DNA from: Agarophyton chilense
Taxonomy: Eukaryota; Rhodophyta; Florideophyceae; Gracilariales; Gracilariaceae
Direction of reading: 5' to 3'
DNA length: 64,000 bases
Assembly (NCBI GenBank): GCA_030374765.1
Contig: JARGXX010000088.1
Span: 2,480,001 to 2,544,000, forward strand
The notes below the pieces were generated by a model. That model saw only the letters and a program-made list of their open reading frames with translations, made no database searches and had not been told where the DNA came from. Positions 44,480 through 56,741 of the stretch are shown piece after piece. The position numbers and the translations under genes were made by a program. Within the stretch, counting starts at the first letter, position 1. Every line of letters begins with the position of its first letter.

Positions 44480-45081
44480 CTAGTAGGTGTTTCTGTTAGG
44501 GCTTCGATTGTCCCAGTTGTTCCACCAGTTCCTTATGTCATTATTGTTTCGTGTGAACGAGGGACCACGGCGTTTTTCATCTGAGTTGTTATTTGAGTTG
44601 TTGTTCAAAATACCCGTTCGGCAGTTTCTGCGGATGTGACCAATCTTGCCGCAAGACCAACATTTGACTCCCAAATTCTTTCTGAAGTTCTTCTATTGAC
44701 GAGCCTTTCGTTCCCCAAGCCGGGGCTTACACTCTTCAGTGTTGTTTGGAAAGGTTTCAGGGGTTGTAATTTTATCCCTTGTTCGTTTGCGATCTAGTTC
44801 CGAATTCAAGAGCGCCACGACTTGGTCATACGATATGCTGTTCGCATCTGCCAAGAGAGTTATGGCCATGTGTGAGTTGGGCAGAGATAGTAGGAGCACA
44901 GCAGTTTTTCCGTGTCGCGAATACGATCATTAAGTCTTACCCGCTCAAGAAATCTGTGCGATGGTAGACCGAGCATTGGGATCATGCTCATCTCACTTTC
45001 GTTGTGTTTGTTGGCTTGCACTTTCGGCGGAGCGATCTTCATCCGACACATGCAAAGTTGCGTCAGCATGCGTAAGGTCAC
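44480..45081 (-). pseudogene. gag: Copia B gag remnant
   Basis: Fragments of Gag (MTLRMLTQLCMCRMKI; NSISYDQVVALLNSELDRKR) lead to an intact CCHC knuckle CWSCGKIGHIRRNC near 44,650 and an Asn/Arg-rich tail. The N-terminal part of Gag is lost at the junction with gypsy C. Confidence 0.75.
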
Positions 45082-45098
45082 GGAAGCAGATAACCAGT

Positions 45099-48000
45099 TA
45101 AGGTGTGTCTAAGCAACTTCAGCAGTCACGACGTGAAGTTGTCAAAAAATACCAATGTTGGCATCGCAAAACCGGCACCACAAGGGGTCTTCACCGTAGC
45201 TCACACTGATCTCGGCTAGGTTGCCTTCGATAATGAAGGGGGGTACGCAAATGCGTCCAAAACCACCAAGGTATCGATAAACACCAACTGGGAATCAAAG
45301 CTGACCGATAAGGCATCGGTAGACAAAGAAGAGAAACCGGACCCTGAGAGGCAATGGCAAGATACAGTCCAGATCGGTGAAGATAACGGCGGACTGCAGG
45401 GCCGTATTCTTGATTTTCTGGGGGAGTTCGAAACCATGTGGTCAGGCCATCTGGGCCAAATTAAGGCCACAAAACATCGCATCGAGCTCCTCCTTGACTC
45501 GAAGCCGATTTATCAGCAACCATACCGTGCAGGTTCGAAGGCGAGAGAAGTAGAACTCAAAGAAGTGGAGCGAATGCTCCATGATGGTGTAATTGAACCA
45601 GCCAACTAAGATTGGGCTAGTTCCGTGGTTCTGGTTCAGAAGAAAGGGGATAACCGTAAGAGGTTCTGTGTGGTCTACAGGAGGCTCAATAGCGTGACCG
45701 TCAGGGATTCGTACCCGATACCTAGAATGGATGAGTGCATCAACTCCTTGGGAGATGAGCAGATATTTACCACGTTGGATGCCAATTATGGTTATTGGCA
45801 GGTACCGGTAGGTGAGGAAGATCGAGACAAAACCTTCACTTGCCATGCAGGTTTGTTTCGCTTCACGCGGATGCCATTCGGGTTGGGCAATGCTCCAGCC
45901 ACCTTTCAAAGGGCGCTAGACATCATCCTTTCGAAGGTTAAATGGACAACCGCCTTGGTATACATCGATGATGTAATCATCTATTCCAGATCGGTAGAAG
46001 AGCATTTTGCTCACGTACGCACCGTACTACCCCTCCTAGCTGAGGCGGGGGTGACGCTGAAGCTACGCAAATGCAACTTCTTTACCAGAACGGTTGCATA
46101 CCTGGGCCACATCATAGGCCCTGGTAACCTAGAGGTTGCGCCGAGCAACGTTAGAGCCGTACAGGAGATCAAGTTGCCAAGATCCCAGACAGACGTACGA
46201 TCCTTTATAGGTTTATGTAACTTCTATCGTCGCTTCGTGAAGGGATTCGCGAAAATAGCGGCTCCCCTCAACAAGAAGCTCCAGAAAGGTGAACCTGAAC
46301 GGTTTGAGAATCTATCGAACGACGAAATGGATACCTTTGAGGAAGTGAAACGAGCGCTGTTGTCGCCGCCAATCTTAGCGTAACCGAAAACAGGTCTACC
46401 GTATACGCTGGATACAGATGCATCCCATGCCCAAATTGGTTTTTGTCTCATGCAGGAGCAGCACAACGGAGAAAAATTTCCTATAGGGTACTGGAGCCGC
46501 GCTATGAATGAGGCGGAGCAGAACTACACGGTAACCGAGAAGGAATGTTTAGCAGTAGTGTGGAGCATGTTGATGCTCCGTCCATACCTGTATGGTGAGC
46601 GCTTTACGGTGCGTACGGACCACGACGCCTTAAGGTGTATCTTCAGACTCGCAGATGCGTCTGGTAGACTTTCCCGTTGGAGGTTGAGGCTGTCCGAGCT
46701 TTAATACGACGTAAAGTACCGTTCAGGTATCAAGCACATCATAGCTGATGCTATGTCACGCTTAAACACCTCAGGGCTAGAGACAGAACCTGTGGACGAT
46801 GACCTCCCTTGCTTTTTGGTGTCATCAAACCAAAATGGTACCGGCGAACACCTAGAACGATGTTGGGACTTACCTGAAGAAGGTGCTTTTCGGAACACCG
46901 ACATGGAAACGCAGATACTGACCCTAGAGGAAACGAACGTCATGCCCGTAACCCGAGAGGATTTTCTACGAGAACAGGCCCAGGATGCGTACTGCTGAAC
47001 CCTGGCTGACCAAATTGGTTTCATAGGATCACAATTCGATGTGGATCACAATGGGTACATCGTGAGAAGGTCAACCTTGGATGGTAGCCTTCAAAAGGTG
47101 CTTCCGAATGCGCTTCGCCCGAGAGTCTTGTATCTCGCGCACTACCCGCGACTATCGGGGCACCCCGGTGCCACCAGGATGTATTACAACTTGAGGCAAC
47201 AGTTCTATTGGCCTAATATAGCCCATGGTATCTATAAATTTGTAGGTCAATTCGGATCTTGTGTTCGTACCCGCGGTGGTATTCGAAAGCATCGAAAGTA
47301 CCTCAAGCTGTTTCCAGCAGCGGTTCCACTGGAGTTTGTTGCGATAGACCTTCTAGGACCACTTCCCAAAACCAAGAATGGGTATCAGCACATTCTAGTG
47401 ATCACCGACAGGTTCTCGAAGCTCACGAGCGCGATACCTTTAAAGGAGACGAATTCAACCACGCTGGCGATCGCGTTCCTCAACAATTGGGTCTACCCGT
47501 ATGGCGCACCACTGTACCTACTTACCAATAATTGCTCAAACTTGGCATCGAAGTTCTTCGAAGCAGTCTGTAACCTCTTGGGAATCAAGCACTATTTCAC
47601 TACTGCCTACCACCCGCAGACGAACGGAAAGGTCGAGCGCTTTAACCACACATTGGTATCAAGGCTACGACACTATAGGGAAGAGCACCAAACTGGGTGA
47701 GATGAGCTGGTGCAACCGCTCACCTACTCCTATAACCTTCAGGTACACCGGTCAACGCAGACCTCTCCCTTTGATTTGGTTCTTTTGCGACACCCCCCAG
47801 GTATTGTAGTGCAGGGAGATCATACCATTAGCACTGCAGCTGGCGCACTGAACCCTGCCCAGGTCAAGCGGAATACCCTTGTGAGGTTGAGGAGGGCTCT
47901 CAAACATGCAGAGAGCCGCCTAACTGCAGGCCAGAAGCGGTACAAGGCCGGCTACGACCGTAGGGTAACCAAAGTGATCTCTGTATCTTCGGGACAATAT

Positions 48001-48533
48001 GTCTACATAGGCAACCCACCTTCAGGTAAAAGACCACGACCGGGTGATGAAGCAGACGATGAAGCTATTGACAGAGATATCAATTCGAAGCTTCTACCCA
48101 AATCAGTGGGACCTTAAAAGGTATTGAACGCATCAGACCACACCGTTACGGTTGACCAAGATGAAATACCGAATACGATATCAATTGACCGTACTACGGT
48201 AGCACCTGAAACGGTTCAATATCGCATTGAGGCAGGCACCTCAGCCCGAGAGCCCAGAGCTGTAGCTCTGCGCACCCGACCCTCCGAGGACCCCACCCCA
48301 ATTGAGGTGAACGATGACCTTCAACGGGATGATCCGGATTACAACCCTCTAACAGGAACGGAAATTGAACCTCAATCGGTAACAGCGGGAGCTCCCGACC
48401 CGGCTCCCACACACGAAGCTCCCAACTCAGAACATATGAACCCTCGAGGTAGCCTTCCCCCGAAAGATCAGGAACAAACCTCAGAGGAATTTCCCATTGA
48501 CCATCTGGTGGGCCACACGCCAACCTACAATTG
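45099..48533 (+). mobile_element. Ty3/gypsy chromovirus C, left part (5' truncated)
   Basis: Same family as gypsy A but plus strand. It starts abruptly inside pol (TTAAGGTGTGTCTAAGCAAC matches A upstream of RT); gag, protease and the 5' LTR are missing. The element is interrupted at 48,533 by gypsy D and resumes at 59,265 (59,260-59,264 being the duplicated AATTG). Confidence 0.85.
45190..48533 (+). pseudogene. pol: Gypsy C pol (RT, RNase H, integrase, start of chromodomain)
   Basis: One reading frame over 3.3 kb, broken only by six stop codons (about 45,607, 46,381, 46,702, 46,996, 47,698 and 48,115). RT: EGVIEPAN, RFCVVYRRLNSVTVRD, LDANYGYWQVPV, and the active-site YIDD at 45,961-45,972. 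RNase H: YTLDTDASHAQIG, EKECLAVVW, RTDHDALR. Integrase: YLAHYPRLSGHPGATR, first Asp in FVAIDLLGPLP, second changed to Asn (LLTNNCSN at about 47,521), Glu in GKVERFNHTL; one zinc-ligand Cys is lost (VGQFGSC). The frame enters the chromodomain and is cut by D at HTPTYN. Confidence 0.88.
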
Positions 48534-49199
48534 TGTAGTAATCTACTATGTCGGGGAATCCGATTGGTTGGTTTTTCGCGAAGTCACGGTTGGAACTCAT
48601 AAGTGAGTGATGTAATCAAACTTGTGATATGAAACGGCACACCGCGTAGGATGCCAGGAGGCAGGGTACAGTGTTGGGACACGTGGTATCACGAGTGGAG
48701 TGGCTTGCAACGGCGCATGTAGTGGCGATCCACGTGGCAGGTTTTACTACCCTTTGTAGCTAAACGTCCATTAGGGACCATACCCATACAGTGGTTTGGC
48801 TAAGTGGCTGAACACTGCGTATTATTTACGTAATATTTGGGCACTCACCCTGGCACACAGTATGTAGTGTATCAGAGGTGAGCGCCGAGTCCAAGTAAAG
48901 GAGACAACATGGGCATCATGACTATTCTGTTCCTCGCTTAGGATTCCTTAACCGGAGATCCGGACGAGCTATAATAGATAGTCAGCCCCCAACCACTTCA
49001 CGAGCCGTCTCGTACCTACGTTCCATCAACGTTTTACAGTTGCACTGTTCACCCTCGCTGGCGAGTAGTGGCCTTGCACCCCACTTCCAGCTCGCTGGTG
49101 TTGTAGCTCTACCACTCCTTTTCCTTCGCCGCAAGCGACCCATCGGCAGTCCGAACGCTGTCGCAGGTGTCTGCTCTCTCCGTTAGAGCGGATACTACA
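48534..49199 (+). repeat. Gypsy D 5' LTR (666 bp)
   Basis: Starts TGTAGTAATC and ends GATACTACA, with 7-bp inverted ends TGTAGTA/TACTACA. Just inside, 49,200 onward reads AGTAATCTCGCGACTTAGAA, a primer-like site resembling that of A. Confidence 0.93.
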
Positions 49200-49414
49200 A
49201 GTAATCTCGCGACTTAGAACCACTGTGGTCAGCTGCACTGAACAATTCGTTCCTGGAACGTGGAATCGATATCGATACTTGGAAGAAGTGGAATCACTAC
49301 AGTTATTGTTTATCGAACCACCTCCAAAAATTGCGGAATTCATCGTGGTTGAACTCGTGGTCGAGAAGTCGAAGACACCATTTGGTTCGCACATAGACTC
49401 AGGTTTGGTCAAGG

Positions 49415-51396
49415 ATGCCGAAGACCCGAAGCCAGTCGAGTACTAGTCGCCCCAGTCCTGCGGGACCACCCCCGAAACCGAGGCTCCCCTCATCTGTTGA
49501 AGCCGGAGAGCGGCTGTATCGTCAAGAGATGTCGCGCTCACGCTCGATGAATGATGACCGAGATCTCTCGGATGTACCGGCCCCTGTGGCAGCGGCAGTC
49601 ACGCCCACCACAGAAGCTGTAGTTGACCCTGAGGTCGTCGAACCTCAAGAACAGGATGATTCGCGCAGGGAAGTGCGTCGTCTCAAGTCTGAGTCAAACG
49701 CTTCGCGTGTGCGCATGGTTGCGTTGGAATCGCAGATCGCTGCTCTTATCGCTGATGTGGAACAATTTCGCAGTGCGCATCAAGCATTCGTTCGTCAAGA
49801 CGATGGGAAGCAAGTCTATGCTTCAGTGAAAACACTACATGAGGATTTGAACCATCTACTGGAGAGGTACGGGAATACGCCCGATGCGCTACCCGGCTTA
49901 ACCGTGGATGTAGAGGAAGTCCTCACTCGAGTTAACTCTCGTTTAGAACGCCTGGAGGTGGCAGTTCATGCGCAGACTTCTGCTAAACCAGTCGTGCTGG
50001 AAGAGGAAGGAGCTCCTTTGAAGGAAGCTCGTTCGAAGAAGTCGAAGTCAAGACGTAAGAAGCGGAAGTCCGCACGTGATTCGAGTGATGAATCGTCAAG
50101 TACGGAGGGCTTCAGTTCTAGTACTGATGATTCTGGTCATTCAGATACGTCAGATGACGACGACAGTGATGATGTTCATCGAAGGTCCCGATCTCGGAAG
50201 AAGAACACGTCTCCGTGGTTAATGAAAAAAAAGGCTCACCTTACAGAGGATTGAAGGTGCTCCCCTGCACGAATCCGCTTTATCGGAAGGTCCTTAATTA
50301 CAGGTACTACCGTCTGAAGGTGAAGAGCAAGAAGCGCTCAGGACGCTAAACCGCGAAGGTGAAGGATCACATCAAACGATTGAAGATTGGCCTTAATGAT
50401 TTAACATTTGATGGGAAAACCCCCATTCTCATTATCTAGTTTCTCACTCGATTCGTTGCCGAAGCAGACACTCTAGAGATGAGTGAACCACAGGCATTTG
50501 TGTCTTTACCACACTTCCTGAAGGGTTTTGCTTTAGAGCAATATCGTTCCGTTTGCAGATCATTGACAGCCGATGAAGGCGGCGTTACCTCATGGCCAGA
50601 GGCGGTGCATTATTTGCTGCGCAGTTACGCGACTGCAAACGCGATACGTCAGGCGATCCTGGACCTAAGGGATGTGACCCAAAAGCCTGAGGAGGGCGAA
50701 GCTGAGTACAGCTCAAGGCTTAACAAAGATCCAGTCCGCTGTGGAAACGTCCACTCGACGGAGGACAAGATTATTCTGTACATAGACGGGCTGGACCCGA
50801 GCATCAAATCGTTGGTAGCTCGATATCGAGAGAATCATGGAAGAGTCTCCTTTTTGGAGTTAGTTCTGTTTGCGAAAGCTGAAGGAGACGCGGCCAGAGC
50901 GCGTGGTAGCCCCCGTCGTTCAGTGGCTTTTGGAACCTCAATGGGTAAGGAGAATATCTCCGCCAGAGTTAATCAGCGCAGCAAACTGCTACATCTGGAA
51001 TCTCCAATGCACTCACGAGATTCGTCGTTGGCACCCAAAGGGAGTGACTCGCATGAGGAGGCAGTCCATTTAAAGGAATATACGGACTCTTCTGTACCTA
51101 CAGTGGATCTCCCACACTAGGAGTCTCAGGACGAGGAAGCCCTAATGGCTATGGAGGGCCGTTGCCATATGTACCGTCCCTCCACGGTGCCACCACAAGG
51201 AGGTTTTAAGAACGGGAAACCCGGATGGGTGGAAACTCGCACGGCATACCGTTCACAATTTATGTTGACCAACCGTCGTGATGGTTTGATATGTTATTCA
51301 TATTATGGAAAACACCATTTGAGTGCAGAATGCACGCTTCTTGCAAAGGATCTGAGTCGTATCATGACGAATTATGAAGCAATCTCAGAAGAGTAA
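49415..51396 (+). pseudogene. gag: Gypsy D gag
   Basis: The first 280 codons (49,415-50,254): Pro/Ser-rich start MPKTRSQSSTSRPSPAG, a coiled-coil section, then Lys/Arg-Ser and Asp/Ser tracts like those of A gag. The frame changes near an eight-A run at about 50,225. The capsid-like part continues (50,479-51,120; FVSLPHFLKGFALEQYRSV, YIDGLDPSIKSLVARYRE). After a TAG there is a knuckle-like CYSYYGKHHLSAEC, whose second Cys is Tyr. Confidence 0.75.
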
Positions 51397-51665
51397 AGGA
51401 GCCGCGTACCGGCGGGCAAGTATTGGAAAGCCAAAAGTTGTTTTTCTCAGACACAAATGCGCCGGACGGACAAGACGGTTGCTCAGAATGCTGAAGTGTT
51501 ACAACCCGGAACCCCGGTAGGAAGAGGCGCCTTTGAGGCGAAGCAGCCGGTGCAACCGGAAAACTAAGTGAGGGAGCCCCTAGGGGGTCGGCACTGGTCG
51601 ATCACGTAGTGCTGACCACGGAGAGCTCGCCTCCCTGCTCCCGCGCTTAGAAGCCCAAGATTCTC

Positions 51666-53999
51666 TTGAGGCCTCAGAAATTTCCGCCGTATGGAATCAA
51701 TCCGCCGGACGGAAAGCGAGTACAGTTTGACTGTGAGTTAAATCATCCTTGGAGACGTTATACTTGTCCGTCAAAACGGGAAAGTTACCTCATGGTGGTG
51801 TCTAAAGGAAACTATAAGGTCTATGCCGACATCGGCTCTGACAGGAATCTGTTATCTCGTCGATTGACTATCCTGGACACAGGTGCTGGTCCGAACTTTA
51901 TACGGGAATCGGAGCTCGCTTCAGCTGACTTAGAACGTATTCGCTACGGTCCTTTACCGGACATCTGGGATGCCAACAAAAATGCTGTGAAGACACTGGG
52001 AACAGTTCGACTCGTGGTGCGTTTGGGACGCTTTGTAGTCTTAGTCTTCTTCATCGTCTGTAAGACGTTAGCTGCACCAGTGGTACTGGGATGTGATTAT
52101 TGCAACAAGTTTGTCGAAGCCATTCGCCCGCGAAGAAAACTAGTGGAACTAGATGATGGATCAATGGTACCAATTGTTCGCAAGCCAATGCGTCGTTTTC
52201 CCGAAGCACCTCCACTTCCACCATCTATGGAATACGGGAAATCCCGAGGACGTGTCTCGCCGAGGATTAGAGTAGCGAAGAGTGCCATGCTGAAGGCGCA
52301 AACCCAAACTTGGGTTCAAGTAAGAACATAACGACACGGACTCGTGGTATTTCAACCGAATACTCGTATGTACGAATCCCGTGGATTGGTAGTCGCTAAC
52401 GGCATTGTTCAGGTTGATCCTGGTAGCCCCTTTTGGATACTAGTGAGTAACTTCACCGATAACGATTATCAGATACCGAAGAATCAGGTTGTTGCAACAG
52501 CTTTGCCTCATCCCACAGTGGTGGTCCCTACTCATGTTTCTACTGCAGAAGTATTGGGATTAACCCATGTCGGTGACACAGACGAAGAACTGCAAACTCC
52601 GTCTGGAGATCAATTGCAATCGGCAAAGGATCCAGAGAGCCTGGTCGATGAGCTAGACTTAGCACATGTGTCGGAACCCTACAGAACGAAGATCAGGTCT
52701 ATGCTAAAGAATTACACATCCATGTGGAGTGGAAAACTAGGAGAGATCTCAGCTACGAAACACCACATTGATTTGGTCCCAGGGTCACGACCCATCTTCC
52801 AACCACCCTACAGAGCGGGACCGCGAACTCGCCAAATCGAGGAGGAGAATGTCAGCAAAATGCTGGAAGAAGGAGTAATCGAAGCAGATCAATCTGCTCG
52901 GGCCTCACCAGTGGTGCTGGTTCCGAAACCTGATGGTTCTTTACGAATCTGTATCGATTATCGAAAACTGAACGCAGTTACAGTTCGGGATACATACCCG
53001 TTGCCTCGAATGGACGAATGTATTGACAGCTTAGGAGAAGCAAACGTGTTCACCACGTTGGACGCCAACTCTGGCTAATGGAAGGTGCCTGTAGCGGAAG
53101 AAGACCAAGATAAAACCGCATTTGCGTGTCACGCTGGCCTCTACCGTTTCAAAAGGATGCCCTTTGGCTTAACGAATGCACCGGCTACTTTCCAGCGTAC
53201 TCTGGACATCTTACTCTCAAGATACAAGTGGAAGACTTGTTTAGTCTATTTGGACGATGTGATCATCTTTTCCCAGGATGTGGAAAGCCATTTACGGCAT
53301 GTCGAGGAGATCCTCAAAGCACTGCAGAGCACAGGTATCACCTTGAAGCTCAAGAAATGCGAATGGTTCTCTGGCACCGTCCGGTACTTAGGACATGTGA
53401 TCAAGCCGGGACAGCTTGCCATTCAAGAGGCACAAACAGCGGCTCTCCGCGAAGTACAACCTCCGTCGACACAGAAGCAATTGCGTTCTTTCCTGTGCTT
53501 GTGCAACGTCTACCGACAATTCGTGCCGCGATACTCGAATATAGCGGCACCGCTCAACGCAAAGCTGCGTAAAGGGCAACCAGTACAGCTTCAACAATTC
53601 AGACAAGCTGAAGTGGAAGCGTTCGACAGGCTGAAGACAAAGATTATTACAGCCCCAGTCTTGGTGCTACCCACCCCCAACCTGCCATACTCAGTGGAAA
53701 CCTACTCCATCGAGTACCAAGTAGGGTGTGCCCTTTTTCAAACACACCCTGATGGTGAACGCAAACCCATTGGTTACTGGTCAAGATCGCTGAACGCAGC
53801 TGAGAAGAAGTATTCAGTTTCAGAAAAGGAATGTCTTGCAGTCTTTTGGGCTCTAACCACATTGCGACCGTATCTCCAAGGAGAACGTCTTACCGTCAAC
53901 ACGGATCATTCGTCTCTACGATGGATACTGTCCATCACAGACCCGTCTGGTCGTCTCACACGATGGCGCTTACGACTTTCTGAATTCGATTTCAAGTGA
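51666..53999 (+). pseudogene. pol: Gypsy D protease, reverse transcriptase and RNase H
   Basis: Protease: RRLTILDTGAGPNFIRE and VVLGCDYCNKFVEAI. Stop at 52,329-52,331. RT: HHIDLVPGSRPIFQPPYR, ICIDYRKLNAVTVRD, LDANSG then TAA where C has Tyr (53,076-53,078), MPFGLTNAPATFQRTL, and YLDD intact at 53,247-53,258. RNase H: the first active Asp is changed (YSVETYSIEYQ against YTLDTDASHAQ in C), with EKECLAVFWAL and NTDHSSLRW. A one-base loss at about 53,996 shifts the frame. Confidence 0.88.
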
Positions 54000-55658
54000 A
54001 GTATAAGAAGGGATTGGCCAATGTCCGAGCTGACGCGCTATCGCGACTCAAAACACTGGGTGAAACCCAAGGCGAAATCGATGAGGAGATACCTTGCTTC
54101 TACATGGAGACCCATTCACCATCTTTTGAAGGAGAGGAACAAGAGACTATTGATGATTATTCGGATGCAGACCCGTTCCTTGCATTAGCAGACACTGACC
54201 CTTCAGTTCAACTCGAGCGAATCTCGTGCACTGAGCTCCTCAATGAGCAACACGCCGATACGTTTTGTGTGTCGATACGCTCTCGTCTTAACGGGGGGGA
54301 GGAGCTCCCCTTTTCACTCGATTCACGAGGAATACTATTAAGACATATCGAAAAGCATGATCAAATCGTGATTCCACACGTCTTGACGAGTACTCCATCT
54401 GGCACACTACAGCAGGCTGTCTGGTCCTCCAGGAGGAACGAAGTTGTTCATGACTCTAAGAAGACGTTTTTACTGGCCTACTTTGGCAATGGACTGCCAT
54501 GCTACAGTGAGGTCGTGTACAACATGTGCGAAGAATCGCGTGAAGCTTTACAGGAAGCGGAAACCGATGAAGTTATTCCAGGCGAAAGCGCCTTTACAAT
54601 ACGTCAGTATCGACATCCTAGGGGAATTGATTCGCTCAAGGCGAGGTTATCGCTACCTATTGGTAATCACCGACCGCTTCTCGAAGCTATTGCGGACTGT
54701 GCCGCTGAAGCGGATAACCGCAACCGTAATCGCACAGGCGTTTATCAAACACTGGGTATTTATATACGGACCACCAGAAGTTCTGTTATCAGATAATGGA
54801 AAGCAATTCGTTGCGAAGTTCTTTCAGAATGTTTGCAGCATTATGGGCATTCGAAACGTGTTCACCACGACCTATCATCCGAAATGCAACGGTCAGGTGG
54901 AGCGTTTCAACCGCACGCTGATAGCAGCATTACGACACTACATCGCGGACCACCCGAAAGAATGGGACATGTTTACAGATACTCTGTGCTACGCGTACAA
55001 TACGCAAGTGCATGCCTCTACAAAGACGGCACCGTTCGACCTCGACCTCTCAGGTAACCCTCCGGCTTTACCGGTTGCGCTCGACGACGAGACAGAATTG
55101 GACGCGCCAACCACGGCTAATTACCATCTGAAATGGAGGAATGACCTGAAGGCCAGAGCGGAAGAAGCCGCTAAGGAGTTATCAAAGACGCAAGCTCGCT
55201 ATAAGCGAAACTATGACGCCAGAAGGCGAAGAGGAAATCCGGCAATCGGAGTAGGAGGTCACGTCTTCGTGTGAGTTGACAGACCGGACAAACAGGGAGA
55301 ATCTCGTCATAAGTTGTTGCCGATAGCGGCTGGACCCTTCAAAGTGGTGGACATTGATGAAGACACAGCGGTCATCAAGACAGGTGAGGACGTTGAACGA
55401 GTATCGCGCGAACGCGTTGAAGTCGTGCCTGACCCGCAAGTGGAAGTCCAGGTATCTGGTAGAACTAAGGAGGCAAGTGCGACGGAACGTCAATGCAAAA
55501 GCCCAAGTGACTCTGGGGATATTGAACCGCCACCAATGGCTCGAGAGGAGGAAAAAGCTCCTGATCTCCCACCGCCGGCGGTTGCGTACGCCAATCACGG
55601 ACAACTTCCGAAGTATCTGGATATGCCCCGTGGCATGCGCACACCCGTAAGTACATAA
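53996..55658 (+). pseudogene. pol: Gypsy D RNase H tail and integrase
   Basis: The RNase H end, YKKGLANVRADALSRL, is in the shifted frame; the frame returns near 54,440. Integrase: CTTCAKNR zinc region, VSIDILGEL (first Asp), LLSDNGKQFVAKFF (second Asp), CNGQVERFNRTL (Glu), so the D,D,E triad is intact. The SH3-like tail is KLLPIAAGPFKVVDIDED, after a stop at about 55,274. A Pro/Glu-rich linker follows. Confidence 0.85.
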
Positions 55659-55995
55659 ATAGAACCTGAAAGCAGAAAAAGTTGTTTTGGAATTTGGCCC
55701 AAAGGACTTGGAAACGAGTGCACGCGAAAACGCGCCTTTGCCGCTTCAGGCTGAACCGTCAGATGAAGCGCCAGTCGCTGTTCCGCCGATATCGGCTCCC
55801 ATCCCTCGTGGGCAGGAAGAAGAAGAGGTATCGCCTCCTGTCGTGGCGCAAGCACCATCATCCACCTAACAGCGGTCAGAATCGGATAAACCGAAGGAAG
55901 TTCATCCACGAATGGAATTGAGAAGTAGCAAGAAGTACGCTTCTATGGAACCTGGAAAACAGGATAGCTCGTTATCTGAGAAAGGTTCTTAAGGA

Positions 55996-56382
55996 ATGAG
56001 TACACTGCCCCTGCGGGCAGAACGACAGTTAGTCGACGAGCGAACGCTTAACGACGCAGAGACTGATAACACAGAGACGCTTGGGTCAGCCCTAAGGCAT
56101 TTCAAACCTCTTAACAGGAATCTAGCTCAAACAGCGAAAGCATTGGGAAACGCCCAGGAATATGTTGTGGATCGCATATGTGAACATGGCGATCATGAAG
56201 ATACCAGAGAGTTACTGTATCGAGTCCGTTGGTACGGTTTTCCTCCGGAAGCGAATACGTGGGAACCTATAGCTCATATCCCCCGTTCGCAGCTCGTGCG
56301 ATATCATCGACGCATGCGAATACCACTTCCCAGGGAGATCGACTCCTCGATATTCGTGCTCATGGGCACATCCCATTTCTAA
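55996..56382 (+). CDS. pol: Gypsy D chromodomain segment
   Basis: This segment is in a different frame from the integrase. QEYVVDRICEHGDHEDTREL then YRVRWYGFPPEANTWEPIAH is a clear chromodomain (aromatic and Trp-Glu-Pro positions present), ending LVRYHRRMRIPLP. In chromoviruses this C-terminal integrase module binds histone marks or heterochromatin proteins. Confidence 0.85.
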   Translation: MSTLPLRAERQLVDERTLNDAETDNTETLGSALRHFKPLNRNLAQTAKALGNAQEYVVDRICEHGDHEDTRELLYRVRWYGFPPEANTWEPIAHIPRSQLVRYHRRMRIPLPREIDSSIFVLMGTSHF

Positions 56383-56404
56383 ATATGAGCTACAAAGGTA
56401 GTAA

Positions 56405-56640
56405 AAACTCGAAAGGCGAGAAGAAAACAAGAAGTCATGAAGAAGAAACGTGAAAACACGCAAGCACATGACACTTACTGATTATCATCAAGGACAAACT
56501 CGAGAAGCGAGAAGAAGGATTGAAGAACTCGAGAAGCGATAAGAGATAATTGATAAACTCGAGAAGCGAGAAGGGAAGTATGAAACTCGAGAAGCGAGAA
56601 GAAGAAGTTAAGAACTCGAGAAGCGAGAAGAGATGAAGAC
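56405..56640. repeat. Six CTCGAGAAGCGAG hairpin units between convergent genes of D
   Basis: Copies of AACTCGAGAAGCGAGAAG, some with a base changed, occur at about 56,406, 56,497, 56,526, 56,553, 56,582 and 56,613, the last five spaced 27-31 bp apart. Each unit can fold as CTCG-AGAAG-CGAG. They lie between the chromodomain stop and the antisense ORF stop. Confidence 0.85.
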
Positions 56641-56741
56641 TAGAAGATAAGAAGGGAACGTGAAGACACGAAGTCACCGGAGTTTTATTGGTCTCAAGAT
56701 ACCACCGCAAGGGTGTTGACTAGGAGTCTTTTCTAGGATCA

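Larger units (their letters stand above)
41372..45098 (-). mobile_element. Second Ty1/copia element (copia B), truncated
   Basis: Read on the minus strand: gag remnant (45,081-44,480), integrase, RT and RNase H (to 41,372). The 5' end of gag and any 5' LTR are missing; at about 45,098 the sequence switches to gypsy C pol on the other strand. It is less decayed than the first copia but still has many stops and shifts, and its sequence is unlike the first copia. Confidence 0.8.
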
